NCBI RefSeq assembly: GCF_003386795.1 | Contig: NZ_QTUC01000001.1 | Coordinates: forward strand, 1,860,001 to 1,924,000 | Direction: 5' to 3' | Length of the DNA stretch: 64,000 nt | Source of the DNA: Thermasporomyces composti | Lineage (GTDB): Bacteria > Actinomycetota > Actinomycetes > Propionibacteriales > Actinopolymorphaceae | Part shown: piece after piece, positions 36,701-44,330 of the stretch | Layout of the letters: every line of letters starts with the position of its first letter | Position numbering within the stretch: position 1 is the first letter of the stretch | Position numbers and translations under genes: made by a program | Notes under the pieces: generated by a model | The model's database searches: none | Told to the model about the DNA's origin: nothing | What the model saw: the letters and a program-made list of their open reading frames with translations, nothing else

Positions 36701-37137
36701 TCCATGGCCCGAAGACGGTCGAGGAGAGACTTGGTGAGTCGGGCCGAGTCGACTGGCTTCAGCCAGAGGTAGAGCCCGTCCTCCGGTGCGCTCTCGAGGA
36801 CGTGGAGGAAGAGCTGGTTGCCATCCCGTTCGCTCTCGATGACGTGGTACGACTCGGTGTTTGTCCCCTCCGCTGGGGCGAGGACCGCCTCGTCGAGCCG
36901 TCCGTCGTCGTACGAAGCGCTCACCGTCACGACGTACCAGCCAGGTCCCTTCGCTGGGGCACGCGTAACGGGCTTGTCCTTTCGCAGGTCTGTGACGTCG
37001 CTCGCCCGTCGGTCGCCGCCCTGCGCCTGATACAGCGTCTCCACCTCGGCGATGAGATCCTCGATCCAGCCTGGTCGCGTCACCACGTCCCCCACAGCCA
37101 CGACGACGCCGCGTGCGATCAGCGACGACCGATCCAT
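33769..37137 (-). CDS. SF1 helicase-PLD nuclease fusion, type II Mokosh (MkoC)-like
   Basis: The 1122-residue protein joins a COG1112 (DNA2/NAM7-like) helicase to a phospholipase D nuclease domain. Residues 1-175 are an N-terminal region of beta character. Walker A is GPPGTGKT (193-200). A coiled coil of about 300 residues (265-580) interrupts the motor. Motif II is DEAA (619-622), motif III GDFLQ (643-647), motif V GTSHAFQGREF (812-822) and motif VI VGLTRARNRLY (858-868). The PLD half (about 920-1065) has H1018-x-K1020-x4-D1025, then GSMN. The end carries Cys1079, Cys1097 and Cys1107, perhaps a zinc site. As I recall, type II Mokosh anti-phage proteins have this helicase-plus-PLD layout. A single HKD motif implies dimerisation for catalysis. 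The defence role is inferred. Confidence 0.82.
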   Translation of the reverse strand: MDRSSLIARGVVVAVGDVVTRPGWIEDLIAEVETLYQAQGGDRRASDVTDLRKDKPVTRAPAKGPGWYVVTVSASYDDGRLDEAVLAPAEGTNTESYHVIESERDGNQLFLHVLESAPEDGLYLWLKPVDSARLTKSLLDRLRAMETTRLLERFHNGELDDVPTRKDAPDELDEAQQKAWAACVSDGLHAVWGPPGTGKTQVIARALATLVAQGRRVLLVSGTNVAVDNAVERVVDIVNPAPGIVVRVGTPHISTVAHDARVSLAALVRERQERFERQRTELQRRIKELRADPRIARLREAERVVGAFDEGELTGARERVAKGRDIDELRAAIGRTQRRIDQDRARLADIEQAVREARARYEETAPARSVFAKVTELSEELDHYAGTRDRAHATVVRLRDDIDRLEREQRSYDSDGLLARWRNRSKVRYQRQELHRLRNALREAEDRYREAEKLSQRADERLRPRIDGLLRSVHPWTEAAVEERHTTLRRQEELFQAQSARIEAATRELTAMKERLARLESQPQATSADHDLLERAQREGYDEQRAQLPALRATANEVLAEIDQLERRHEELAREQQKHAREAEGRVIAGARIVATTLTMLRLKPTIHEQPYDHVLIDEAAAASPPEAIYAMSLARRGVTLLGDFLQNGPINPFDDLRGKAKATINGFDPRWYQTDCFALVGITDPRSAQATPGCVVLRRQRRFGTAVTRLVNEVAYGGLLECAQSEPATRPADPAIVLIDVDGLGAELTRPRKGEPTGWWWPIGAMVARAVAERHIAADDSVGVITPYKVQKNLIESLLAESGGGQRVEVGTSHAFQGREFTTVVLDLVENGSGWVAKGALNRSNRYALDGLRLFTVGLTRARNRLYIIANLAVVRRARHGPLRALARSVERGDVHIVRAAELVASEGAPASGDPVAVDVWESLRSYAKIVELHDEDSVSEALRREVDRAQCSVWLWSPWVGSNLDRLLTSLVDAQERGVAVRVVVRPPSKVGEKMRRFVASLCGAIRHVIFMDKEHQKLLVVDDRRTFIGSMNVLSHQGRRGTHDIMALFESTTLASMVLSQENATDLANPPTYPRCEKRVRHALLRERRWAWKCGRRRPDGSVCEWWTYFSSSSRNQQR

Positions 37138-37302
37138 TCACTGACCGTAGTCGTTCGTGATCATTGTGACACCGGACTGGCTCTCCTCCACGCCGCTGAC
37201 CAGATCCGGTAGGGACGCGTCCGGGATGGCTCACGGCGGGTGGGCTCGCTCGAACCCGCTCGTACGCTGCGAGGGCACCCCCACGACCGAGGAGGTGCCA
37301 CG

Positions 37303-39282
37303 GTGGGATCTCGGGACTCGTCTCCGGCGCTGAGCCGGCGCGCCATGCTCCGAAGCGCCGGCGCTCTCCTCATCGCCACGTCGGCGACCGGCTGTGAGTT
37401 GTTGTCGACCGAGCCGTCCCGTTCGTCGACGCCGAGCTCGAGGGCCGGCGGCGACGAACGGGAGGCTCCCATGCTGGCCGAACGAGTCCGGGCGGGCGAG
37501 CTGCCGCCCGTCGAGGAGCGTCTGCCCGAGGAGCCCCTCGTGGTCGAGCCGGTGGAGCGACCCGGCGTCTACGGCGGTGAGTGGGCCAGCGCGATGACCG
37601 GACCCTCTGACGCCGCGTGGCTCCAGCGCATCACCGGCTACGAGACCCTCACCCGCTGGGACCTCGCGTTCGAGTCGGTCATCCCGAACGTCGCGCGGGA
37701 GATCACCGTCGAGGACGACGGCCGGGCGTACGTCATCCACCTGCGGCGAGGGATGCGCTGGTCCGACGGCGCTCCGTTCACCGCGGACGACGTCGTCTTC
37801 GCCTACGACTCGGTCCTCGGCGACCCCGACCTCTTCCCGGGCGGACGGCCCGACTTGTACAAGGTGCGCGGCGAGGCTGGGACGATCGAGAAGGTCGACG
37901 ACCACACAGTCCGCTTCGAGTTCGTCGCGCCGAACGGCCTCTTCCTCGAGAACCTCGCCACCCTCTACGCCGCGGACCTCACCAAGTATCCGCGCCACTA
38001 CTTCGAACGCTTCCACGCCAAGCACAACCCCGACGCGCCCAAGCTCGCCGAAGAGGAGGGGCACGAGCACTGGGCGACCCTCTTCCAGGCCAAGTCCGAC
38101 GTCTGGAGCAACCCCGAGCACCCTGTGCTGTACCCGTGGGTGCCGGTCAGGGTGTTCGGCGAAGGCTCGAGGCTCATCTACGAGCGCAACCCGTACTACT
38201 GGAAGGTGGACCCGGAGGGCCGCCAGCTCCCCTACATCGACCGCTTGGTGATCGCCGTCATCGACAACCCGGAGACGATGACGTTGCGGGCGACGTCCGG
38301 CGAGATCGACATGCAGGACCGGACGATCAACACGCCGGCGAACAAACCCGTGCTGGCCCGCGCACGTGAGTCCGGCGACTTCCGGTTCTTCGACGAGGTT
38401 CCGACGAACTGTGTCACGTTCGCCATCGCCCTCAACCTCAACCACCGGGACCCGGTGAAGCGGCAGATCTTCCGCAACCGCGACTTCCGGGTCGGGCTGT
38501 CCCACGCCATCAACCGGCAGGAGATCATCGACGTCGTGTACCTACGGCAGGGCGAGCCCTACCAGGTGGCGCCACGTCCGGACTCGCCGTTCTACGACGA
38601 GGAGATGGCCAAGCAGTACACCGAGTACGACACCGACCTGGCGAACGAGTACCTCGACCGGGCCGGCCTCACCGAGCGCGACAGCGCGGGTTTCCGCCTC
38701 GGTCCGGACGGCCGGCGCATCACGATCGCGGTCGAGCACATCGGGGGCCCGAGCTCGCAGACCGACCCGCTCGAGCTCGTGCGGGCGTACTGGCGCGAGG
38801 TCGGCATCGAGATGCTCAACCGGCCCGAGGACCGGGCGCTGTTCGAGGAGCGCCGACGCGCGAACGCCCACGACGCGACGGCGTGGGGTGCGGAGGGCGG
38901 CGGCAAGCTGGAGCCGCTCCTGCGGACCGACTGGTTCTTCCCGTCACGGTTCGAGTCCATCAACTACGCGCCCTTGTGGATGCAGTGGTACGAGACGAAC
39001 GGACAGGCCGGCGAGCGACCACCGGAGCTGGTACGCCGCCAGATGGAGCTCTACCGGCGGGTGCGGGAGACGGTCGACCCCAAGCAGCGCGACGAGCTGA
39101 TGAGGCAGGTCCTGCGCCTGGCGAAGGAGTTCTTCTATCACATCGGGATCAGTCTCGCCCCGCCCAGCTACGGCATCGTCAAGAACGACTTTCACAACGT
39201 CCCCGAGGAGATGCCGGCGTCGTTCATCTGGCCGAGCCCAGGTCCGTCGAACCCGGAGCAGTACTTCATCGAGCGTCGTTAG
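37303..39282 (+). CDS. Family-5 ABC substrate-binding Tat lipoprotein 1
   Basis: The GTG at 37303 has GAGGAGGT seven bases upstream. The 659-residue protein has a twin-arginine signal (SRRAML) and a lipobox ending at C31 (TSATGC). The mature part follows the Dpp/Opp plan: RRGMRWSDGAPFTADDVVFA, the family-5 signature region, then YERNPYYWKVDPEGRQLPYI and RDFRVGLSHAINRQEIIDVV. It shares PPVEERLPEEPLVVEP with the orphan protein at 40693-42681. No permease or ATPase gene is adjacent. The next gene, 12 bases on, is oligogalacturonate lyase. Uptake of pectin fragments is therefore the best guess rather than peptides. Confidence 0.87.
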   Translation: MGSRDSSPALSRRAMLRSAGALLIATSATGCELLSTEPSRSSTPSSRAGGDEREAPMLAERVRAGELPPVEERLPEEPLVVEPVERPGVYGGEWASAMTGPSDAAWLQRITGYETLTRWDLAFESVIPNVAREITVEDDGRAYVIHLRRGMRWSDGAPFTADDVVFAYDSVLGDPDLFPGGRPDLYKVRGEAGTIEKVDDHTVRFEFVAPNGLFLENLATLYAADLTKYPRHYFERFHAKHNPDAPKLAEEEGHEHWATLFQAKSDVWSNPEHPVLYPWVPVRVFGEGSRLIYERNPYYWKVDPEGRQLPYIDRLVIAVIDNPETMTLRATSGEIDMQDRTINTPANKPVLARARESGDFRFFDEVPTNCVTFAIALNLNHRDPVKRQIFRNRDFRVGLSHAINRQEIIDVVYLRQGEPYQVAPRPDSPFYDEEMAKQYTEYDTDLANEYLDRAGLTERDSAGFRLGPDGRRITIAVEHIGGPSSQTDPLELVRAYWREVGIEMLNRPEDRALFEERRRANAHDATAWGAEGGGKLEPLLRTDWFFPSRFESINYAPLWMQWYETNGQAGERPPELVRRQMELYRRVRETVDPKQRDELMRQVLRLAKEFFYHIGISLAPPSYGIVKNDFHNVPEEMPASFIWPSPGPSNPEQYFIERR

Positions 39283-39294
39283 GAGACCGTCGAC

Positions 39295-40467
39295 ATGGCC
39301 AAAGGTGACCTGTTCGGGCCCGAGTGGCACGAGGTGGAAGATCTCACCACGGGGGTGAAGACCCTCCAGCTCACCGACCACAAGGCCCACAGCCACCACC
39401 TGTACTTCACCAACTCCGGCTGGTACGACGACAACCAGCAGCTGCTCTTCGGCTCCGACCGGGGCGGGTCGAGCAACCTCTACAGCCTCGACCTCCGAAC
39501 CGGCGAGTACCGGCAGCTCACCGACCTCGAGGAACCGCCAGGCTCCGGCTCAGGCGCGTTCCAGTCGACGAGCGTCAACCCCGTGCGCCCCGAGGCGTAC
39601 TTCTGGTGGCGGAACACGCTCGTCGCGATCGACCTCGAGACGCTGGAGGAACGCACCCTCTACACCGTCCCGGACGGGTTCCATGGCGGCGGCCAGACCA
39701 ACGTCACCGCCGACGGCGCCTACGTCTGCGTCAACATCGGCCAGGACCTCTCCGACCGCATCCCGATGGACCTCGGCGCCGGCTACGTCGGCATGCGGGA
39801 GTACTGGGCGGCCAAGCCTCGGTGCCAGATCGTTCGCGTCCCCACGGACGGCGGCGAGCCGAGCGTGGTGTGGGAGGAGGACAGCTGGATCGGCCACGTC
39901 AACACCTCGCCGACCCGGCCGAACCTGCTCACCTTCTGCCACGAGGGCCCCTGGCACCTGGTCGACCACCGCATCTGGATGCTCGACCTCGACACGGGCG
40001 AGGTGTGGAAGCTGCGTCCGACGGCGCCGAACGAGCGGGTGGGGCATGAGTACTGGTTCGCCGACGGCGAGCACGTGGGCTACCACGGCTGGACCGAGGG
40101 AGGCAGCCCGTTCCACGGTGCGGTGCGCTACGACAACACGACCGTCGGCGAGTACCCGCTCTCCCACACCTCGACGCACTTCCACAGCAACGACCTGAAC
40201 CTCATCGTCGGCGACGGCAACCGCGACCGGCCGTTCCTGCTGCTGTGGCGCCTCACCGAGCACGGTTACGAGGGTCCACGCGTGCTCCTCCGGCACCGAG
40301 GGTCGTTCCACATCCAGGCCGTCCACGTGCATCCGCGCGTGAGCCCAGACGGCCGCCAGATCCTCTACACGAGCGACCCTCGCGGCTACGGCAACCCGTA
40401 TCTCGTCGAGATCCCCGACGTCGAGACGCTCCCGCTCCTCGAGGAGGTGGAGCAGCCGAGAAGCTGA
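39295..40467 (+). CDS. ogl: Oligogalacturonate lyase (PL22)
   Basis: PL22 enzymes cleave short unsaturated galacturonides in the cytoplasm to 5-keto-4-deoxyuronate, completing pectate breakdown. The 390-residue protein is a seven-bladed-propeller type and has no signal peptide. Family-like segments are QLTDHKAHSHHLYFTNSGWY, QQLLFGSDRGGSSNLYSLDL, IGHVNTSPTRPNLLTFCHEG, PWHLVDHRIWMLDLD and the histidine-rich THFHSNDLNLIVGDG. The several histidines suit the metal (Mn) site. Length is close to the known enzyme (about 388). TAGGAG sits upstream, using the stop of the binding-protein gene, so the two genes form one operon. Confidence 0.85.
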   Translation: MAKGDLFGPEWHEVEDLTTGVKTLQLTDHKAHSHHLYFTNSGWYDDNQQLLFGSDRGGSSNLYSLDLRTGEYRQLTDLEEPPGSGSGAFQSTSVNPVRPEAYFWWRNTLVAIDLETLEERTLYTVPDGFHGGGQTNVTADGAYVCVNIGQDLSDRIPMDLGAGYVGMREYWAAKPRCQIVRVPTDGGEPSVVWEEDSWIGHVNTSPTRPNLLTFCHEGPWHLVDHRIWMLDLDTGEVWKLRPTAPNERVGHEYWFADGEHVGYHGWTEGGSPFHGAVRYDNTTVGEYPLSHTSTHFHSNDLNLIVGDGNRDRPFLLLWRLTEHGYEGPRVLLRHRGSFHIQAVHVHPRVSPDGRQILYTSDPRGYGNPYLVEIPDVETLPLLEEVEQPRS

Positions 40468-40692
40468 CGCCATCCTCCCGCGCTGGCAGGGGCCGTCGGA
40501 CGCCGTATGCCCCGGCGCGCTCTCCCTGACCTGGCTCGACACCGTGTCCCAGCGTGGTGGGGAGGCCGAACGTGAGCGGGCCTTTTTGTGGCGTGGCCGA
40601 AGCAGGTGGCGCAGCACAACACCCGCTCACCCGCTGGTCCCGCCTGGTGCGGCGTGCGGACGGTCAGCGCGCTCGGCGTCGTGGTAGCGCGC
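40468..40692. other. Convergent intergenic region
   Basis: The lyase and the second binding protein end towards each other here. GTGAGCGGG (40572-40580) and CCCGCTCAC (40622-40630) could pair across a 41-base loop, and a TTTTT run follows the left arm at 40583-40587. It may act as a two-way terminator. Confidence 0.4.
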
Positions 40693-42681
40693 CTACTCCC
40701 TGATGTAGAGCAGCTCAGGGCCGATCGGGGCCGGGTCCGGGTAGAGCGAGCCCTCAGGGATCGGCTCGGGGATGTTGCGGACCTTGTTCTGCGCGATGGT
40801 GTAGCGGCTCGCGATGAGGACGGTACCGATGCAGTAGAACTCCTCGGCGGAGATCCGCAGGATCTCGGCGAACAGCTCGCGTTGCTTGTCCAAGTCGGGT
40901 GTCGTCTTGATCTGGTCGTAGATCTCCATCTGTCGGCGCGGCGCCGGCGGTGGCTCCTCGCCGCTCTTCCCTCCGCTGGCGTACCAATCCGCCCAGAGGC
41001 GTGCGTAGTAGCACCGTCCGCCGATCGGGAAGAACCATCCCGGGTCCAGGATGGCGTCGCGCAGGCCGTTCTCCGCGCTGTACATCACGGCGTCGTGCTC
41101 GTTAGCGAACAGCCGCTCCCAGAACAGCGGACCACCCTGAGGCTGCACCCGCATCTGCACGCCGACCTTCTCGAAGTACTGCGCGACCAGGTTGGCGGTC
41201 GACGGGTAGGTCGGGTCGAAACCGGAGCCCGGCAGCTCGAGCGTGAACAAGATCCGCTTACCGTCGGGCCGGAGGCGGAACCCGTCGGAGTCGCGCTGCC
41301 GGTAGCCGGCCCGGTCCAGGTACTCGTTGGCCAGGTCGGGGTCGTACTCGGTGTACTGCTTGGCCAACCTCTCGTCGTAGTACTCCGACTCCGGCCGTGG
41401 CGCGGACTGATACGGCTCACCTTGCCGCTGGTGCACCGCGGCGATGAGCTCCTCGCGGTTGATCGCGTACGACAGCCCGATGCGGAAGTCCTTGTTCTGG
41501 AAGACCTCCCGCATCGCGCGGTCCTTGTGCGTCAGGTTCAGGCAGATGACACCGGCGTTGATGTCGGAGGTGTTCTGCTCGATGATGCGGTAGTCGCCCT
41601 TCTCCTGATTGCGGGCGTAGACGGGCTTGTTCTGCGGGGTCAGCACGTCGGTGGACGGCAGCGTGAACTCGCCGTTGCTCGTCCGCAGCGTCGCCGTCTC
41701 CGCGTTGGTGATCACCTCGATCTCGACCTCGTCGAGGTACGGGAGCTGGTTGCCCTCCGGGTCCACCTTCCAGTAGTACGGGTTTCGCTTGCAGACGAGC
41801 CGGTCAGTGGTCAGCGGTGTCGCGACCGTCCACGGCAGCAGCACGGGAAGCTCCGGGTTCTGCCAGAGCGCGAGCCCCGCAGGTCCGTCGCCACCCTTGC
41901 CGAAGTAGAGCTGGTTCCAGTCCTCCAGCTTCTCCTTCTTGACGAGGGAATCGATCTCTGGGTTGTACTTCTTGTGGAATCGCTCCAGGTAGTGCTTAGG
42001 CGTCGCGCCGAGCAAGTTGCCGTGCGGGCTCGCCAGGTGCTCAAGGAAGAACGCGTGCGGCTTGGCGAAGACGAACCGGCACGTGAGCTCGTCCACTAGC
42101 TCGAACTCCGCCGGCTTGCCGCCTGGCGCCAACCACTCGGGGAAGACCGGAAACAGGTCCTCGTTGCTGATGACATCCTCGTAGGCGAAGGCGATGTCGG
42201 CGGCGGTGAACGGCTCGCCATCGGACCACTTCATGCCACGGCGGCAGTGGAAGACGTACTCGCGACCGTCGTCGCTGCGTTCCCACTCCACGATGTTGGG
42301 CATGATCCCGGTGAAGTCGGGAGTCCAGCGGACTAAGGGCTCATAGCCGATGTTCTCGTAGACCGACGCGCCGTCGATGCCTTGGATGAAGGTACGCCAA
42401 CGACCGCCGTAGGCGCCGATCTCCTGCGCCGGTTCGAGCACGAGTGGGTTCTCAGGCAAGCGTTCCTTGAGCGGCGGAAGCTTTCCCGCCTTGACCTGCT
42501 CGGCGAGCTCAGGCGCCTCCTTGGTCCTCGTTGCGCTGTTGCGGCTCGGCTCGCGCCGTGTTGCGGGCTTGGTGCTCAGCGCCTCGCAGCCCACCAGGGA
42601 GACGGTGGCGAGGAGTGCTCCCCCAGCCTGGACGAGGTCTCGTCGGCTGAGTCGTCCGTGCTGTCGGCGCGGATTGACCAT
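40693..42681 (-). CDS. Family-5 ABC substrate-binding Tat lipoprotein 2
   Basis: The 662-residue protein has GGAGG eight bases before the ATG ending at 42681. The signal carries SRRDLV and a lipobox ending at C32 (LVGC). Core segments RRGMKWSDGEPFTAADIAFA, KRNPYYWKVDPEGNQLPYLD and KDFRIGLSYAINREELIAAV parallel the protein at 37303-39282 almost segment for segment, so the two are paralogues on opposite strands around the lyase. No transport partners are adjacent. A LacI-type operator lies about 100 bases upstream of its start. Confidence 0.87.
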   Translation of the reverse strand: MVNPRRQHGRLSRRDLVQAGGALLATVSLVGCEALSTKPATRREPSRNSATRTKEAPELAEQVKAGKLPPLKERLPENPLVLEPAQEIGAYGGRWRTFIQGIDGASVYENIGYEPLVRWTPDFTGIMPNIVEWERSDDGREYVFHCRRGMKWSDGEPFTAADIAFAYEDVISNEDLFPVFPEWLAPGGKPAEFELVDELTCRFVFAKPHAFFLEHLASPHGNLLGATPKHYLERFHKKYNPEIDSLVKKEKLEDWNQLYFGKGGDGPAGLALWQNPELPVLLPWTVATPLTTDRLVCKRNPYYWKVDPEGNQLPYLDEVEIEVITNAETATLRTSNGEFTLPSTDVLTPQNKPVYARNQEKGDYRIIEQNTSDINAGVICLNLTHKDRAMREVFQNKDFRIGLSYAINREELIAAVHQRQGEPYQSAPRPESEYYDERLAKQYTEYDPDLANEYLDRAGYRQRDSDGFRLRPDGKRILFTLELPGSGFDPTYPSTANLVAQYFEKVGVQMRVQPQGGPLFWERLFANEHDAVMYSAENGLRDAILDPGWFFPIGGRCYYARLWADWYASGGKSGEEPPPAPRRQMEIYDQIKTTPDLDKQRELFAEILRISAEEFYCIGTVLIASRYTIAQNKVRNIPEPIPEGSLYPDPAPIGPELLYIRE

Positions 42682-43099
42682 GACTGTCGCCTCCAGAACG
42701 CGTGCGTCGCCGAGGAGGCCGCGGAACGGGGAGGGCCTCAGTGCGACCGGGCATGGGCACCGGCGTCGGAGTCACCGTGTATTTCAACGTTGCAAGGGTG
42801 GACTCTTTGTCGCACGCCTCGACGCAGGCGTCAATCGAGACGTGCGCCCGATATCGGAAACCCTCGACCGGTTCGGGCCAGAGGTCCCGGTCCCGACAGG
42901 CGTGCGGATTGGTCGCGACCTTTCCGCGATGCGGGCTGAATGGCCTTGACGTGCTCGGTGGCTCAGAGTTTGACTGGCAGTGCGTCGCGGGGTTTTGGCG
43001 ACCTCACAGGGGTGCCAGCGACGACACGAGGCCAGCGTTGGCGCTGACTCGCCTCACCCAGCGGCCGTTCCGCGAACCTCACAGCGGGCGGAGGAAATC
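42682..43099. other. Divergent control region
   Basis: About 420 bases separate the second binding protein (minus strand) and a small membrane protein (plus strand). No gene is supported. The region holds the operator-like site at 42782-42795 and must carry promoters in both directions. Confidence 0.5.
42782..42795. promoter_or_regulatory. LacI-family operator-like palindrome
   Basis: TTTCAACGTTGCAA is a near-perfect palindrome around the central CG and differs at one position from TTGCAACGTTGCAA, a typical LacI-family operator form. It lies 101 bases upstream of the binding-protein start. On the minus strand TTGCAA could also serve as a -35. Control by a sugar-responsive LacI repressor would fit the pectin context; no such repressor gene is in the window. 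Confidence 0.5.
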
Positions 43100-43585
43100 A
43101 TGATTGTCCTCGGAGTTCTCCTGCTGCTGGCTGCTCTCGTTGTCGGCCTGGTCGGTGTTCTCACCAACCTCAGCGGCATGGGCTTCTCGATCTTCGGCGT
43201 CCCGGTCGGTGGCGCGAGCGGCTGGTTGTTCCTCTTCGGCATCGTCGTGGGTGCGGTCGGCATGCTCGGGCTCGCCATGATTCGCGGTGCCAATGTGCGC
43301 AGCCGACGGTCGCGGAGGGAGCTGAAGCAGACCAGGCGGGAGGCCGAGAAACTGCGCGCGGAGCACGAGCGCCGGCACGCACAGGCCGCTCGTGGCGAGG
43401 AAGCGGCGCGTGGTCGCGAGGCACCCGCCACCGGCGAGACGCACGCGGGTGAGACCCGGACCGGCGAGACCCGTGCCGCTGAGACGCCGACAGGTGAGGC
43501 TCGCGGCCAGGACATCCCCCAGCAACGCGGGGCTGAGCACAAGCCGAGCTTCCGGGAGCGGCTCGGGTTCCGCCCGCGCAAGTAG
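43100..43585 (+). CDS. Small two-helix membrane protein with a repetitive charged tail
   Basis: The 161-residue protein has GGAGG five bases before the ATG at 43100. Two helices at about 2-22 (IVLGVLLLLAALVVGLVGVL) and 36-62 (GGASGWLFLFGIVVGAVGML) are followed by an RRSRRELKQTRREAEKLRAE coiled region. A Gly-Glu-Thr repeat (GETHAGETRTGETRAAETPT) and a basic end complete it. It resembles LapA/YtxH-like small envelope proteins. The role is unknown. Confidence 0.65.
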   Translation: MIVLGVLLLLAALVVGLVGVLTNLSGMGFSIFGVPVGGASGWLFLFGIVVGAVGMLGLAMIRGANVRSRRSRRELKQTRREAEKLRAEHERRHAQAARGEEAARGREAPATGETHAGETRTGETRAAETPTGEARGQDIPQQRGAEHKPSFRERLGFRPRK

Positions 43586-43627
43586 GCACTGCGGGAGACG
43601 GGCCGTCCGGCGATCCCAGCTCACCGC

Positions 43628-44107
43628 TCAGGCAGAGTGCTGACGCCCGCGGAGAGCGAGCACGAGCCCGACCAGCACGAGCAGCGCTCCGAACACGAGA
43701 AACGCCACGTCGAACGCCGTCTGGTGCGGCCCGGACCGGACGTGGTGAACGCCTAAGACCTGGTGGTCGACTGTCCCCTCCAGCAGGTTGAACACACCCC
43801 AGCCGGCGAGCATCCACCCCGACAACCGGCGAGCCGCGGAGGGTCCACCGAGATGTCGCGCTGAGCGGACGAGGAAGACCAGGCCCAGCGTGACGAGCAG
43901 CAGGCAAGCCAGGTGGAACAGCCCGTCCGCCACCATGTTGATCCGCATGTGCGCACCGGTGGTGTCCGGATACCAGCCGGAGAGCATGTGATGCCACTCC
44001 AGTAGCTGGTGGAGGACGATCCCGTCGACGAAACCGCCGAGCCCGAGTCCGAGCACCAGTCCGGGCAACACGAGCCCTCGGCCCGTGCTGTCCGGTTGGG
44101 TCGTCAT
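43628..44107 (-). CDS. DUF2243 integral membrane protein
   Basis: The 159-residue protein has four predicted helices and the histidine-rich pattern known for DUF2243: GGFVDGIVLHQLLEWHHMLS, NMVADGLFHLACLL and LLEGTVDHQVLGVHHVRSG. The conserved histidines could bind metal or haem. GAGGAG lies six bases upstream of the ATG ending at 44107. It is convergent with the small membrane protein gene. Confidence 0.8.
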   Translation of the reverse strand: MTTQPDSTGRGLVLPGLVLGLGLGGFVDGIVLHQLLEWHHMLSGWYPDTTGAHMRINMVADGLFHLACLLLVTLGLVFLVRSARHLGGPSAARRLSGWMLAGWGVFNLLEGTVDHQVLGVHHVRSGPHQTAFDVAFLVFGALLVLVGLVLALRGRQHSA

Positions 44108-44233
44108 CGACGCTCCTCGTCGGTCGGTCCAGGCTCGGTCACAGCCCCGTACCTCGTCAGCAGCGACGATCGCAAGAGCGGCCGCGATGTGCATGACCAC
44201 ATAGGTGCGACGTCGCTCGGTACATACCTACCC

Positions 44234-44257
44234 GGGGTCCCATGCATGCATGACCCC
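44234..44257. repeat. Inverted repeat with alternating ATGC core
   Basis: GGGGTC and GACCCC flank CC and ATGCATGCAT, which is itself a palindrome, giving a dyad about 130 bases upstream of the DUF2243 start and 75 bases before the CRISPR array end. It could be an operator or a cruciform-prone element. Confidence 0.4.
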
Positions 44258-44330
44258 GAACCCCACGGCGGATGCCGGCACCCGCTAGTGACGACTGTCC
44301 GGCGCGATCATTGGTGATGACCCGATGCGC

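Noticed and set aside
40588-42099. 503-codon plus-strand frame opposite the second binding protein
   Set aside because: It is an antisense shadow of a clear Tat lipoprotein gene.
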